This document shows positions 7,113 to 14,965 of a stretch of DNA of 35,432 nucleotides, piece after piece. The notes beneath the pieces are model-generated. The model did no database searches, was not told the DNA's origin, and saw only the letters and a list, made by a program, of their open reading frames with translations. Made by a program: the position numbers and the translations under genes. The DNA comes from an uncultured Sulfurimonas sp. GTDB taxonomy: Bacteria > Campylobacterota > Campylobacteria > Campylobacterales > Sulfurimonadaceae. The stretch is from positions 1-35,432 of the forward strand of contig CALDOC010000100.1 in the NCBI GenBank assembly GCA_937914675.1. The letters run 5' to 3'. The stretch's first letter is position 1; every line of letters starts with the position of its first letter.

Positions 7113-7540
7113 ACTGGAAAATGTTTACATTTGATGCAATCTGCCCAAATTTTATGTTCTGGTAGTGATTCTTTTGGAATTTCCACAAAACCTAAACGTT
7201 CAAAAAACACCTGCCTATACGTTAAACTCAGCACGCGCTTAACTCCCAAAAGCGTCGCTTCGTTTAGCGACTCTTTAACTAAGTTTTCACCTATCTTCAA
7301 CCCTCTTAACGCTTCTTTCACTATAAGCGATCTAATTTCCGCAAGATCAAAAGTGTGAACATGCAGAGCGTTGAATCCCACTAATTCGTTTTCTTGATAC
7401 GCTAAAATATACGATCTTATGTTCGTCGCCATCTCGTCCGCGCTTCTTTCCAAGATAATGCCTTGCTGCACTTCGGGAGCGATTAAATTTTGCATATTTG
7501 GTATGTCGGCGAGAGTGGCCTTGCGATATTTAATTTTCAT
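7079..7540 (-). CDS. GNAT N-acetyltransferase, short ArgA (NAGS)-like
   Basis: A single-domain GNAT enzyme of about 153 residues. The acetyl-CoA site is in LRGLKIGENLVKE, where the usual R/Q-x-x-G-x-G/A is recognisable, and the second half reads VFFERLGFVEIPKE. The ALHVHTFDLAEIRSL stretch resembles the stand-alone N-acetylglutamate synthase described in Mycobacterium, which lacks the amino-acid-kinase domain, so a role in arginine synthesis is plausible. The C-terminal CIKCKHFPVC cysteine pairs are a further marker of this subgroup. I prefer the ATG at 7540 (MKIKYRK) over the ORF-track start at 7567, because it begins at the conserved strand and overlaps engB by only 11 nt. Confidence 0.75.
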   Translation of the reverse strand: MKIKYRKATLADIPNMQNLIAPEVQQGIILERSADEMATNIRSYILAYQENELVGFNALHVHTFDLAEIRSLIVKEALRGLKIGENLVKESLNEATLLGVKRVLSLTYRQVFFERLGFVEIPKESLPEHKIWADCIKCKHFPVCNEVSLIKTL

Positions 7541-8150
7541 CGTTAACGTCTTTTTGTAAAATATCATGAATTACTTGTATGATTTTCAGCGTTCCCTTTT
7601 TCTTCGAACTCGATACCGTTAAAGCGTTTGGAAATTCATGTTTTAGCGCGTTTTGTTCTTTTTGATTTAGTTTGTCTATTTTTGTAAAAATTTGAAGAAT
7701 GTATTGATTTTCTCTTACGTTTTCAAATAGAAATTCACTTACGGACGTATCGATGTCTAGACGAGGGTGTCTGCAATCAATAAGATGGATAAAGAGTTTA
7801 ATTTGCTCCCGTCCCGCAATATAGTCGGTTAAATTCTTTTCCCAATCATGTTTAATGGACTTGGAAACTTTCGCGTAACCAAAACCAGGTAAATCCACAA
7901 ATTTTGCAAGACTTTTTTGCGTAGTCTCTCTATCAATAAAAGTAACGTCAAAATAATTTATTAACCTAGTTTTACCTGGAGTGGAAGATACTTTCGCTAG
8001 CCCTTTGTGATTTGTTAGAGCGTTCAAAAGAGAACTTTTTCCAACGTTGGATCTCGCCATAAAAACGACTTCATTTTGCAAATCAGATTCAGGCGCAAAG
8101 CTTATGCTTGCGGCGGATATCATAAATTTAGAGTCAACAATCTCAACCAT
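7530..8150 (-). CDS. engB: Ribosome biogenesis GTP-binding protein EngB (YsxC/YihA)
   Basis: A 206-residue TRAFAC-class GTPase needed for late assembly of the 50S subunit. G1 is ARSNVGKSS at about residues 32-40, the switch region G2 is in STPGKTRLINYF, G3 is DLPGFGYA near residue 87 and G4 is TKIDK near 147. The VSSSKKKG segment near the C-terminus stands for G5. These are textbook EngB elements. The ATG follows the lptA stop by 2 nt and the gene overlaps the acetyltransferase gene at its 3' end. Confidence 0.95.
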   Translation of the reverse strand: MVEIVDSKFMISAASISFAPESDLQNEVVFMARSNVGKSSLLNALTNHKGLAKVSSTPGKTRLINYFDVTFIDRETTQKSLAKFVDLPGFGYAKVSKSIKHDWEKNLTDYIAGREQIKLFIHLIDCRHPRLDIDTSVSEFLFENVRENQYILQIFTKIDKLNQKEQNALKHEFPNALTVSSSKKKGTLKIIQVIHDILQKDVNDEN

Positions 8151-8152
8151 AT

Positions 8153-8629
8153 CTACTCCTTTGTGCTATTTTCATCAGATATGTTAAATATCATAATGAC
8201 AGGTTCGGACTTCACGCCCTTGGCGTACGCTTTACCCTCGACCGTTTTTAAAACAACTTCATCGCCAATTATCTCTTTTTTCTGGTCAACTTGCCTAAGA
8301 TGAACGTTTTTAAAGAAATGATACTCTTTCGTCTCTGGCATATATATGACTTTACCCGCCTCGCCTCTGTATATTGAAGCTTGTTTTGTTTGAATGACAA
8401 ATGAAACGTTACCAACGGCGACATATTTAATTGGTTCATTGTTTTTATTCGTATAGACGCTGACCGTTGACGCGTTTAATTCATCATTTTGCTTTTTTAT
8501 GTTCACGTTTCCACTGAACACGGATAAACCTGTATTTTCATCCGCGTTAAATGAATTTGCTTTAATTTGAAGCTCATTCGCACCTAAAATCGATGTTACG
8601 AGTAATCCAAATACTATTTTATATCTCAT
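8153..8629 (-). CDS. lptA: LPS transport periplasmic protein LptA (OstA-like)
   Basis: A 158-residue secreted protein with a signal peptide at residues 1-17 (cut after ILGA). The mature part starts with ELQIKANSFNADE and continues as an OstA/beta-jellyroll with SGNVNIKK, AVGNVSFV and a KNVHLRQ strand, as expected for the periplasmic bridge that passes lipopolysaccharide from LptC to LptD. The C-terminal SEPVIMIFNI may be the edge strand. Its ATG overlaps the lptC stop by 1 nt (TAATG). The order kdsC-lptC-lptA is the same as in E. coli, which supports the name. Confidence 0.88.
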   Translation of the reverse strand: MRYKIVFGLLVTSILGANELQIKANSFNADENTGLSVFSGNVNIKKQNDELNASTVSVYTNKNNEPIKYVAVGNVSFVIQTKQASIYRGEAGKVIYMPETKEYHFFKNVHLRQVDQKKEIIGDEVVLKTVEGKAYAKGVKSEPVIMIFNISDENSTKE

Positions 8630-9132
8630 TATTGTTTCTCTTTTAATTGATATTTTACGATCACGTTCTTGGACTCTATTTTTTTTAAATCATTGTTGTA
8701 CTCCAATGACGAGCCATTTATTGTATTAAAATTTTGAACGGCGACGTAAACGTCATCCGTTGTAGCGACGCTTGTTTTTTTGTCATAAACCGCTTGATCG
8801 GTTTCAAACGTTAGGCCATCTTCTCGAGAGTAGATTACGTCTCCTCTTAGAGTTACAACGTCTTCTTTATATATTCCATTATTAGATTTCATATTCGCTA
8901 TATATTTTTTTGAATTATCAGTGTAGTTTATATTTTTGACTACATACCTATCTTCATACCTTATCGCGTTATCTCCAAGCATCAAAGTAATAAGTCCAAT
9001 TTTGTCTATTTCATAAGTGGTAAACGACGTCAATTCAAATAAAGGAACGTCCGTAAACTTTTGTTCTTTAAACTGCAATGGCTTAAAGAGGAAAAAAATT
9101 GATATTAATCCACCAAAAATTACAACAAACAA
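8629..9132 (-). CDS. lptC: LPS export protein LptC
   Basis: A membrane-anchored periplasmic protein of about 167-172 residues. The N-terminal hydrophobic anchor is FVVIFGGLISIFFLF and the rest is a repeated beta-strand domain with NNGIYK, LRGDVIY and LTFETDQAVYD, as in the LptC/YrbK family. It takes LPS from the LptB2FG transporter and hands it to LptA. The start is uncertain. The only conventional codon is TTG at 9132, but this lies 21 nt from the strong AAGGAG at 9154-9159. An in-frame ATT at 9145-9147 has the ideal 6-nt spacing and would give (M)NINILFVVIFGG. Coordinates are given from the TTG. Confidence 0.82.
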   Translation of the reverse strand: MFVVIFGGLISIFFLFKPLQFKEQKFTDVPLFELTSFTTYEIDKIGLITLMLGDNAIRYEDRYVVKNINYTDNSKKYIANMKSNNGIYKEDVVTLRGDVIYSREDGLTFETDQAVYDKKTSVATTDDVYVAVQNFNTINGSSLEYNNDLKKIESKNVIVKYQLKEKQ

Positions 9133-9153
9133 TATATTAATATTAATAGTTTA

Positions 9154-9159
9154 CTCCTT
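9154..9159 (-). promoter_or_regulatory. Ribosome binding site bearing on the lptC start
   Basis: AAGGAG on the minus strand overlaps the kdsC stop codon. Its spacing is 6 nt to an in-frame ATT at 9147 and 21 nt to the TTG at 9132, which points to a non-canonical AUU start for lptC. Confidence 0.5.
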
Positions 9160-9652
9160 ATATCCAAACAGATAAATAATCGTCTCTCTGATTATTTTCA
9201 TCAACTAAAATTTCTATCATCTCTCTTACCGCTCCATCTCCGCCATTATACGACAAAATAGTGTCTACGATCGCTTGTATGTCTTTCACGCCGTCTTTAG
9301 GAGTAAAACTTCTCCCTGAAAGTTTCAACATCTTATAATCATTTAAATCGTCACCAATCGTGGCAACTTCGTTCAACGTCAAGCCAAGAGAAGCGATTAA
9401 CTCTTTTAGCGCTCCCTCTTTATCTTTGATACCTTGAAAAAGATGTTTAATTCCCAACTCATCCGCTCGCTTTTTTACTATTTCAGAATTTCTACCTGTG
9501 ATAATCGCTACTTGATTGCCTGTTTTTAACCAAGTAGTGATGCCGAGACCATCTTTAACGTTAAAATTTTTACTCTCTACGCCTTGCGCCGAATATATCA
9601 ATTTTCCATCACTCAAACAACCATCTACGTCCAGAACGATAAGTTTAATCAT
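9158..9652 (-). CDS. kdsC: 3-deoxy-D-manno-octulosonate 8-phosphate phosphatase KdsC
   Basis: A 164-residue C0-type HAD phosphatase that dephosphorylates Kdo-8-phosphate, the step before CMP-Kdo formation in LPS core synthesis. Motif I is DVDGCLSDG at residues 8-16, followed by the family-specific NVKDGLGI loop. Motif II is the Thr in IITGRNS, and motif III/IV is GDDLNDY near residue 112. The C-terminal GGDGAVREM helps shape the active site in the tetramer. The length is typical. It overlaps the end of hisB by 4 nt and precedes lptC, so the Kdo and LPS-transport genes are translationally coupled. Confidence 0.93.
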   Translation of the reverse strand: MIKLIVLDVDGCLSDGKLIYSAQGVESKNFNVKDGLGITTWLKTGNQVAIITGRNSEIVKKRADELGIKHLFQGIKDKEGALKELIASLGLTLNEVATIGDDLNDYKMLKLSGRSFTPKDGVKDIQAIVDTILSYNGGDGAVREMIEILVDENNQRDDYLSVWI

Positions 9653-10221
9653 AATACGTCTTTTGTGCTTGGTACGCCAACTCTATCGTTTTTGGCTATG
9701 GCGCGACGAATTGCCACCGCTAGAGATTTAAACGCGGCTTCAATAATATGATGCTTATTCTTGCCGCGAAGCTGTATGATATGCGCGCTAATTCTAGCGT
9801 TAAGGACAAACGCTCTAAAAAACTCTTCAACTAGTTCAGTGTCAAATTGCCCTACTTTACCAGTAACTTCTAATTCATACACCAAAAAAGGACGGTTGCT
9901 AAGGTCTAAATCACAAGAGACGCAAGTTTCGTCCATTACGACATTTGCGCTTCCAAAACGCTCCATATTTTTTATGGGATATATGGCGTCCGCTAAGAGT
10001 GAACCAAGAACTATGCCTATGTCTTCTACGCTATGGTGATCGTCAATATGAGTATCCCCATGACAAGTTACGTTTAAATCAATCAAGGAGTGCTTAGAGA
10101 AACTCTCCAACATATGGTCTAAAAACCCGACGCCACTCTCTATGTTACTTTTACCCTTCCCATTAATGTCTAAAGTTATTGTTATATCAGTTTCTTTTGT
10201 TTTTCTAGTTTTACTTATCAT
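9649..10221 (-). CDS. hisB: Imidazoleglycerol-phosphate dehydratase HisB (monofunctional)
   Basis: Dehydrates imidazole-glycerol phosphate to imidazole-acetol phosphate in histidine synthesis. The protein has 190 residues, the size of the monofunctional enzyme, without the HAD phosphatase domain of E. coli HisB. The manganese-binding histidines are visible in [12 protein letters not shown] near residue 63 and in the internal repeat [16 protein letters not shown] near residue 154. The N-terminal [10 protein letters not shown] and FSKHSLIDL are also signatures. No other histidine gene is adjacent except hisS in a separate unit; hisB sits inside the envelope array, overlapping rlpA by 11 nt and kdsC by 4 nt. 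Confidence 0.95.
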   Translation of the reverse strand: MISKTRKTKETDITITLDINGKGKSNIESGVGFLDHMLESFSKHSLIDLNVTCHGDTHIDDHHSVEDIGIVLGSLLADAIYPIKNMERFGSANVVMDETCVSCDLDLSNRPFLVYELEVTGKVGQFDTELVEEFFRAFVLNARISAHIIQLRGKNKHHIIEAAFKSLAVAIRRAIAKNDRVGVPSTKDVL

Positions 10222-11038
10222 TTGAATCCTCTTTTACTATAAATGCATTTTCGAATATGCCATTTTCTTTATAATCTCGCGCCTCTCGCTCACTTTTAAA
10301 ACCTTTTAGCAAAACTTTAAACATTCTTGCTTCGCTTGTTTGAGCGTCCACTATAACCGTTTTATAGCCAGAAGTGTTATCGTATTTTTCCTGTGTTTTT
10401 AAGGCGCCTTCTATTTTTGAAAAAGAACCTATTTGAAGAGCATAGTTGCCAATTTTCTCTTCCTGTGGCGATTTCTTTAACTCTCCATAAGGAGGTATTG
10501 ACGTTTCGCCTTTACTTTGAAAACCAAGTATATCCAATCTTACCGGTGCCGTTCCATGACCTATCATATTTATTGAATTGGCGGCGGCCTTTGATAAATC
10601 AATAATCCTAGTCGAGACAAAAGGACCTCTATCGGTAATTCTAACCACTACGCTCATATTGTTTCTTAAATTTGTAACCTTCACTATCGTATTCATGGGT
10701 AACGTTTTATGCGCCGCCGTCATAGCCCACATGTTATACCTCTCGCCATTGGATGTCAATTTACCATGAAAATCAGGACCATACCAACTAGCGTTTCCTT
10801 TAAATACGTCACCTACGCTAACGTCTGTTGGATGGTATCTGACGCCATTGACGACGTATGGTTTCATTTTTGGATCAACATAAGCTTTAGAGGTGGAAGG
10901 GGGGCTAGGTAGCGTAGTTTTTGGTGACTCTACATGCTGCTGCTCAACATGCGGCTTATAAGCACGTTGACCTCTAGTGCTGCACCCACTAAAAAGCGTA
11001 ATTATTAAAAATAACGTAATCGGAAAATTTTTATTCAT
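10211..11038 (-). CDS. rlpA: Septal ring lytic transglycosylase lipoprotein RlpA
   Basis: A 275-residue lipoprotein. The signal peptide ends in LFSGC, making Cys19 the lipidated residue; Ser at the next position suggests outer-membrane sorting. A proline- and serine-rich linker follows. The double-psi beta-barrel domain spans roughly residues 80-175, with [19 protein letters not shown], and ITDRGPF containing the catalytic Asp. A C-terminal SPOR domain spans about 195-270 ([10 protein letters not shown]...), which binds denuded peptidoglycan at division sites. In Pseudomonas RlpA cleaves naked glycan strands, and the same is expected here. Its ATG overlaps the mltD stop by 8 nt, pairing two glycan-cleaving enzymes. 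Confidence 0.93.
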   Translation of the reverse strand: MNKNFPITLFLIITLFSGCSTRGQRAYKPHVEQQHVESPKTTLPSPPSTSKAYVDPKMKPYVVNGVRYHPTDVSVGDVFKGNASWYGPDFHGKLTSNGERYNMWAMTAAHKTLPMNTIVKVTNLRNNMSVVVRITDRGPFVSTRIIDLSKAAANSINMIGHGTAPVRLDILGFQSKGETSIPPYGELKKSPQEEKIGNYALQIGSFSKIEGALKTQEKYDNTSGYKTVIVDAQTSEARMFKVLLKGFKSEREARDYKENGIFENAFIVKEDSNDK

Positions 11039-12263
11039 AGATTTTCAACCTATCGCCCACTCTAATATAAGAGCCTTTTATCGAATTTTGAAGTCTTATG
11101 TTTGTGACGCTTATTTTGTGCGCTTTAGAAATAGAGTCCAAAGAGTCTCCTTTTTTTACAATATAATAAAACTTACTTTTTATCTTTTTTGCATCATTAC
11201 TTTTAACGGCTATCGGAATAATTAATTTTTGCTTTAATTTGAGTTTGTTACTCTTAAGATGATTAAAATCTATAATTACTTTATACGAAACAGCGTACTT
11301 CATTCCTATATGCGATAGATTGTCACCAGCTTCTACAATGTGAATTTTGTATATTTTTCTCATTGACTCTTCATGATATTTTTGTTTAAATTCTGATAAT
11401 TTTATATACGGAATATATATATTGCAAGCCTTGGAATATGGTGGCACAAAGTCGTACTTGAGATGCATATTTAATTTTTTAATATCTTCAATTGGCAAAT
11501 CTATAAGTTTAGCCACCCTACTTAGGGACTCTCCTTTTGGCAACTCTATGACTGATACGGGATATGCGTTTGCGCGATTTAACAAATATTCATATTCACT
11601 TGATAACAATAGCTGTTCATCAGTCCCAATAAGAGCCAAAGCGATTATCTTCCTAATGTAAAGCCGACTCTCTTTAGGTATATATTTTTTATCTGGATCT
11701 AGCAATATGGACAGTTCATCGCTACCAGCCTCTTGTATGGCGCGATTTAATTTTCCACCTCCACAATTATACGCAATGGCCGCCAAATACCATTTTCCAA
11801 ATCTTTTATGCAATGAAGTTAAATACTTTGCCGCGGCTTCGGTTGATTTTACAAGGTCTCTTCTCTCATCAACGTATTCATCTATTTGCAAATCGTATAC
11901 TTTTCCCGTCTCGGGCATAAACTGCCAAAGTCCAGCGGCTCTCTTTGTTGAGTAGGCTATGGTTCGAAAGTTTGATTCAGCCATGGCAAGATATAAAAAC
12001 TCTTGTGGTATCCCATGTTTTGTCAATATATTTTTTATGGAAGGGATAAAAAGATACGCTTCGTTCATTGTTTTAAAGAATTGTTTGTGTCTGCTAATCG
12101 TACTATTTTGACTTCTCATGTCATTCATCATCGGGTCGTACAAGAATGATGGCTTAATGTCAAAAGATTCCAATAATGACAACTCTTTATTATAGTTTGA
12201 TTGATAAGTCAAATTTGAGAATAGCAATATCGGAAAGAATAAAGTTAAAAGATATTTAAACAT
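11031..12263 (-). CDS. mltD: Membrane-bound lytic transglycosylase D-like, SLT plus two LysM
   Basis: A murein-cleaving transglycosylase of 410 residues. A signal peptide covers residues 1-18 and no lipobox Cys is present, so unlike E. coli MltD it is probably soluble in the periplasm. The SLT domain covers about 75-200, with the catalytic Glu in [10 protein letters not shown], the [10 protein letters not shown] motif and the later [10 protein letters not shown]. Two LysM modules follow near residues 305-350 and 363-410 (AGDNLSHIG and KGDSLDSIS), which anchor the enzyme to the wall. I chose the ATG at 12263; the ORF-track start at 12269 is a TTG. A gap of 89 nt to tatD may hold a promoter. 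Confidence 0.88.
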   Translation of the reverse strand: MFKYLLTLFFPILLFSNLTYQSNYNKELSLLESFDIKPSFLYDPMMNDMRSQNSTISRHKQFFKTMNEAYLFIPSIKNILTKHGIPQEFLYLAMAESNFRTIAYSTKRAAGLWQFMPETGKVYDLQIDEYVDERRDLVKSTEAAAKYLTSLHKRFGKWYLAAIAYNCGGGKLNRAIQEAGSDELSILLDPDKKYIPKESRLYIRKIIALALIGTDEQLLLSSEYEYLLNRANAYPVSVIELPKGESLSRVAKLIDLPIEDIKKLNMHLKYDFVPPYSKACNIYIPYIKLSEFKQKYHEESMRKIYKIHIVEAGDNLSHIGMKYAVSYKVIIDFNHLKSNKLKLKQKLIIPIAVKSNDAKKIKSKFYYIVKKGDSLDSISKAHKISVTNIRLQNSIKGSYIRVGDRLKIYE

Positions 12264-12298
12264 ACGCAACTTTTTTATTTTAAATTTTTAAAGCCTTG

Positions 12299-12304
12299 AT
12301 TTTA
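12299..12304 (-). promoter_or_regulatory. Possible -10 box before mltD
   Basis: TAAAAT on the minus strand, 35 nt before the mltD ATG, in the longest gap of the envelope array. It has no -35 and no TG extension, so it is a weak call. Confidence 0.25.
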
Positions 12305-12352
12305 CCTAAAAGTTTATTAAAATAGCTGTAAAGACTAAAAAACGACTTAATT

Positions 12353-13129
12353 CTAATAGATGTTAAACAATACTTCAGCATTTGCCGTCGTAATGCGTTC
12401 CATCTCTTTTTGTGAAATTTCTAAAAGTTCAGACATCTTTGAAGCGACAAAAGTTGTGTACAGGGGCTCATTTCTCTCTCCTCTATGTGGCGACGGAGTC
12501 AAATATGGTCCATCGGTTTCAATGATTAGTTTATTTTGTGGGATTTTTGGAAGTACGTTTACCAACTTTTTAGCGTTCTTAAACGTCAGCACTCCTCCTA
12601 TGCCAAAATAGAATCCGTCGTTAGCCAAGCTTAAAAGTTCATCATCCGCGTTAAAGCAATGTAAAACGCCACCAACCTCTCCCGCGTCGTATTCCAAGAG
12701 TAAATTTTTAGCGTCCCTTGAAGCGTCTCGTATATGAATTATAAGAGGTTTTTTATGCTTTTTGGCAAGTTGGATTTGAGCGATAAAAACGTCTTTTTGT
12801 TTTTGTTTTTCCAAATCTTGCTCTTGAGAGGAACCCTCAAGCCTATAGTAGTCAAGTCCGCACTCTCCAATAGCTACGCATTTTACATGACGAACGTACT
12901 TTTCAAAATCCAACTCTGAAAAAGATTCCAAATCATAAGGATGAACGCCTACTGAAAAATATACGTCCTCATGCGTCTCGGCGATTAAAACGGCTCTGTC
13001 TAAAGTTTTTGGATCTGCACCGGGAATGATAAATTTTTGCACTCCGCCCTCTCTCGCTCTACTCAAAACATCGTCTAAATCATCTCTATATCTCTCATCG
13101 TCAAGATGAATATGAGTGTCAATTATCAT
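12353..13129 (-). CDS. tatD: TatD family metal-dependent deoxyribonuclease
   Basis: A 258-residue amidohydrolase-fold protein with 3'-5' exonuclease or DNase activity in characterised homologues. The metal ligands are in DTHIHLDDERY at the N-terminus, IGECGLDYYR near residue 91, IHIRDA near 132, LHCFN near 156 and ETDGPYLTPSPHRGERNEP near 205. These are the standard TatD signatures. The start ATG lies 11 nt inside the preceding 57-residue membrane protein gene, so translation is likely coupled. The adjacent recN points to a shared DNA-repair theme. Confidence 0.93.
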   Translation of the reverse strand: MIIDTHIHLDDERYRDDLDDVLSRAREGGVQKFIIPGADPKTLDRAVLIAETHEDVYFSVGVHPYDLESFSELDFEKYVRHVKCVAIGECGLDYYRLEGSSQEQDLEKQKQKDVFIAQIQLAKKHKKPLIIHIRDASRDAKNLLLEYDAGEVGGVLHCFNADDELLSLANDGFYFGIGGVLTFKNAKKLVNVLPKIPQNKLIIETDGPYLTPSPHRGERNEPLYTTFVASKMSELLEISQKEMERITTANAEVLFNIY

Positions 13130-13292
13130 TTTTCTCTTCTTTTTTTAGTTTTTTTACGCTCTGTATGTTTCTTATCATTAAAAATATGAAAATGGCGGAT
13201 ACGATTAATGAACCTGTGGCTTGTAAATAATTACCCGCGTTGTAAAAATTAAAACCTAAGACTAACCCCACAATGGAGATTATGAAACACAT
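13119..13292 (-). CDS. Small two-helix membrane protein (57 aa), unknown
   Basis: This gene is missing from the ORF track because of its length. It encodes 57 residues starting MCFIISIVGLVLGF and ending in a charged tail (KKLKKEEKNDN). Two hydrophobic helices are visible, at about residues 3-20 and 26-42, with a short NAG turn between them, so a hairpin in the inner membrane is predicted. I do not recognise the family. It fills the only gap between recN and tatD, and its ends overlap both (13 nt with recN, 11 nt with tatD), the pattern of a real, translationally coupled gene. The ATG is embedded in the final codons of recN. Confidence 0.65.
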   Translation of the reverse strand: MCFIISIVGLVLGFNFYNAGNYLQATGSLIVSAIFIFLMIRNIQSVKKLKKEEKNDN

Positions 13293-14824
13293 CGATTGAC
13301 CTCTAGTAATTCACGAGCGAATTTTTTAGCTTCATTTGAAATGCTCTCTCCACTAATAATTCTCGCTATTTCATCCACTTTTTCGTCAAAGTTTAACTCT
13401 TTTGTTTTAGAGAAGTTTCCATCTTTATAAACTAAAAAGTGTTGATCTCCCATGGAAGTTAATTGCGGTTGATGAGAAATAACGAATATTTGAAAATATT
13501 TTGATAATTTTCTAAGAACTTTCGCAACGCTCATGGACTCTTCGCCACTTAAATTCGCATCGATCTCATCCAACATCAATATGCCGCCATTTTTATTCAT
13601 AAACTCCGATTTGAGAGCAAGAATTGCCAATCGAAGTCTATTAAATTCACCCGTACTTATTTTGGCTAGTTCCGTGTTGTTTAGTTTTAGGCTTATTTCA
13701 TCAACTCCTAGCGTTCCATAATCCACTTGCTCTAAAGTAATTTTAGCGTCCCTAAGATATAAATCGTTAAGATATTTGTTTAAGTCGGACTCAAAATACG
13801 CTAACGCGTCACTTCTTAAAATGGTTAATTTTTGAGCTAGTTCTTGGATAACGAGGCTCAATTTTTCATATCGAAGCTCCAAATCACCCTTGGCGACTTC
13901 GATATTTTCATATTTGGCAAGTTCTAACATCTTTTGTTTTTTATACTCTATCGCTTCTTCTATGCTTCCGTATCTGCGTTTTAAGCCGCTAAGTTCTTCG
14001 ATTCTATTTAAAACGTCTTCTACGTTCACGTCCTCAAGCGCGGAAAATTTTTCTTGTGCGTTATCAAGAGTGGCGCGAAGTTCGTTCATCGCGTCGTCAA
14101 AAAAATTGCTATCCGCGTCTATGGCGTCCAACGCGGATGAAACATGATGTTCAAAATTAAATATATCATTGGCGGTAGCGATGGCTTCCAAAACTTTTTC
14201 TTTTTTGGATAACTCTTTTTTGATATTGAACAGCTCTTCATCTTCACCGATTCGAGGATTAACGTCCTCTATCTTTTTTATTTCAAAAGCGGCGAACTCT
14301 TTGAGCTCAACTATTTTTTTCTCTTCTTCTCGTATGGTTTTAAGCTCTTGTCGCACCTGTTGATACCGCAAGTAATTATCTTTATATTCACTTTTTAGTT
14401 TGTGAATCACTTTTGATTTTACGCCAATTCTATCGTCCAATATCGAAAGCAAATTTTCATTTTCAAAATCACTAAAATCTTTAAGACTTAAATGTTTAAG
14501 GTAATTCGACGCGATGGAGCCAATCGCCTTTTTAGACAAACTTTGATTATTTATAAAATACCGTGATTTTTCTTTTCTAATATGCCTAAAGACGTTAACG
14601 TCGTCGTTCTCTATTCCCGTCTCGTCCGTGTTTACGTTCCAGTTTACGCTAGACTCGCAGAGGGAAGCTTCACATGAAGCACCGCCTAAAGATGATAAAA
14701 TCGATTTCATGAGTATGGATTTACCGCTACCGCTTGGACCAGTAAATACGATCAAACCATGATTTAAGTTTAGCTCGCTCTCTTTAAAACTAAGATAATC
14801 TTTTAAGTAAAATCTTTCTATCAT
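13280..14824 (-). CDS. recN: DNA repair protein RecN (SMC-like ATPase)
   Basis: A 514-residue SMC-family ATPase acting in double-strand-break repair. The Walker A motif is GPSGSGKS near residue 30, two coiled-coil arms occupy about 150-340 with a break in the middle, and the Walker B is GGILMLDEIDANLSG near 415, followed by the H-loop FVISHQPQL. The ABC signature reads STGEFNRLRLA rather than the common SGGELSR, a visible departure. The protein is about 40 residues shorter than E. coli RecN. The start at 14824 has AAGGGG 8 nt upstream and a promoter with TTCACA-16 nt-TATAAT. It is the first gene of the long minus-strand array. Confidence 0.93.
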   Translation of the reverse strand: MIERFYLKDYLSFKESELNLNHGLIVFTGPSGSGKSILMKSILSSLGGASCEASLCESSVNWNVNTDETGIENDDVNVFRHIRKEKSRYFINNQSLSKKAIGSIASNYLKHLSLKDFSDFENENLLSILDDRIGVKSKVIHKLKSEYKDNYLRYQQVRQELKTIREEEKKIVELKEFAAFEIKKIEDVNPRIGEDEELFNIKKELSKKEKVLEAIATANDIFNFEHHVSSALDAIDADSNFFDDAMNELRATLDNAQEKFSALEDVNVEDVLNRIEELSGLKRRYGSIEEAIEYKKQKMLELAKYENIEVAKGDLELRYEKLSLVIQELAQKLTILRSDALAYFESDLNKYLNDLYLRDAKITLEQVDYGTLGVDEISLKLNNTELAKISTGEFNRLRLAILALKSEFMNKNGGILMLDEIDANLSGEESMSVAKVLRKLSKYFQIFVISHQPQLTSMGDQHFLVYKDGNFSKTKELNFDEKVDEIARIISGESISNEAKKFARELLEVNRCVS

Positions 14825-14849
14825 TTTTGCAACCCCTTTTATATTTTGT

Positions 14850-14877
14850 ATTATACTTTAAAAGTTGAACTTGTGAA
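14850..14877 (-). promoter_or_regulatory. Promoter of recN
   Basis: On the minus strand TTCACA (14877-14872) and TATAAT (14855-14850) are 16 nt apart, a near-consensus housekeeping promoter. The predicted leader before the recN ATG is about 20 nt and contains AAGGGG. It is unusual in this window for having a recognisable -35. Confidence 0.6.
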
Positions 14878-14921
14878 GTTAATCATTCTTGTCAATTCGT
14901 AAAAAAAAGACAAAAAATGGT

Positions 14922-14930
14922 ATCCTTGCG
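14922..14930 (+). promoter_or_regulatory. Extended -10 promoter of hisS
   Basis: TGGTATCCT is an extended -10 element about 35 nt before the hisS ATG. AAAGG at 14955-14959 serves as the ribosome binding site. It shares the 141-nt divergent gap with the recN promoter. Confidence 0.45.
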
Positions 14931-14965
14931 AACTTATAAAAAGCAATAAATTTTAAAGGGCATGC

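Noticed and set aside
9649-9652. KdsC as the phosphatase half of a split bifunctional HisB
   Set aside because: The HAD gene next to hisB has the NVKDGLGI and GGDGAVREM elements of Kdo-8-phosphate phosphatases and is followed by lptC, so KdsC is the better reading.
11443-11448. TGGCAC as part of a sigma-54 promoter
   Set aside because: It lies inside mltD and no TTGC/TTGCT element follows at the required spacing; no sigma-54 site was found in the intergenic regions.
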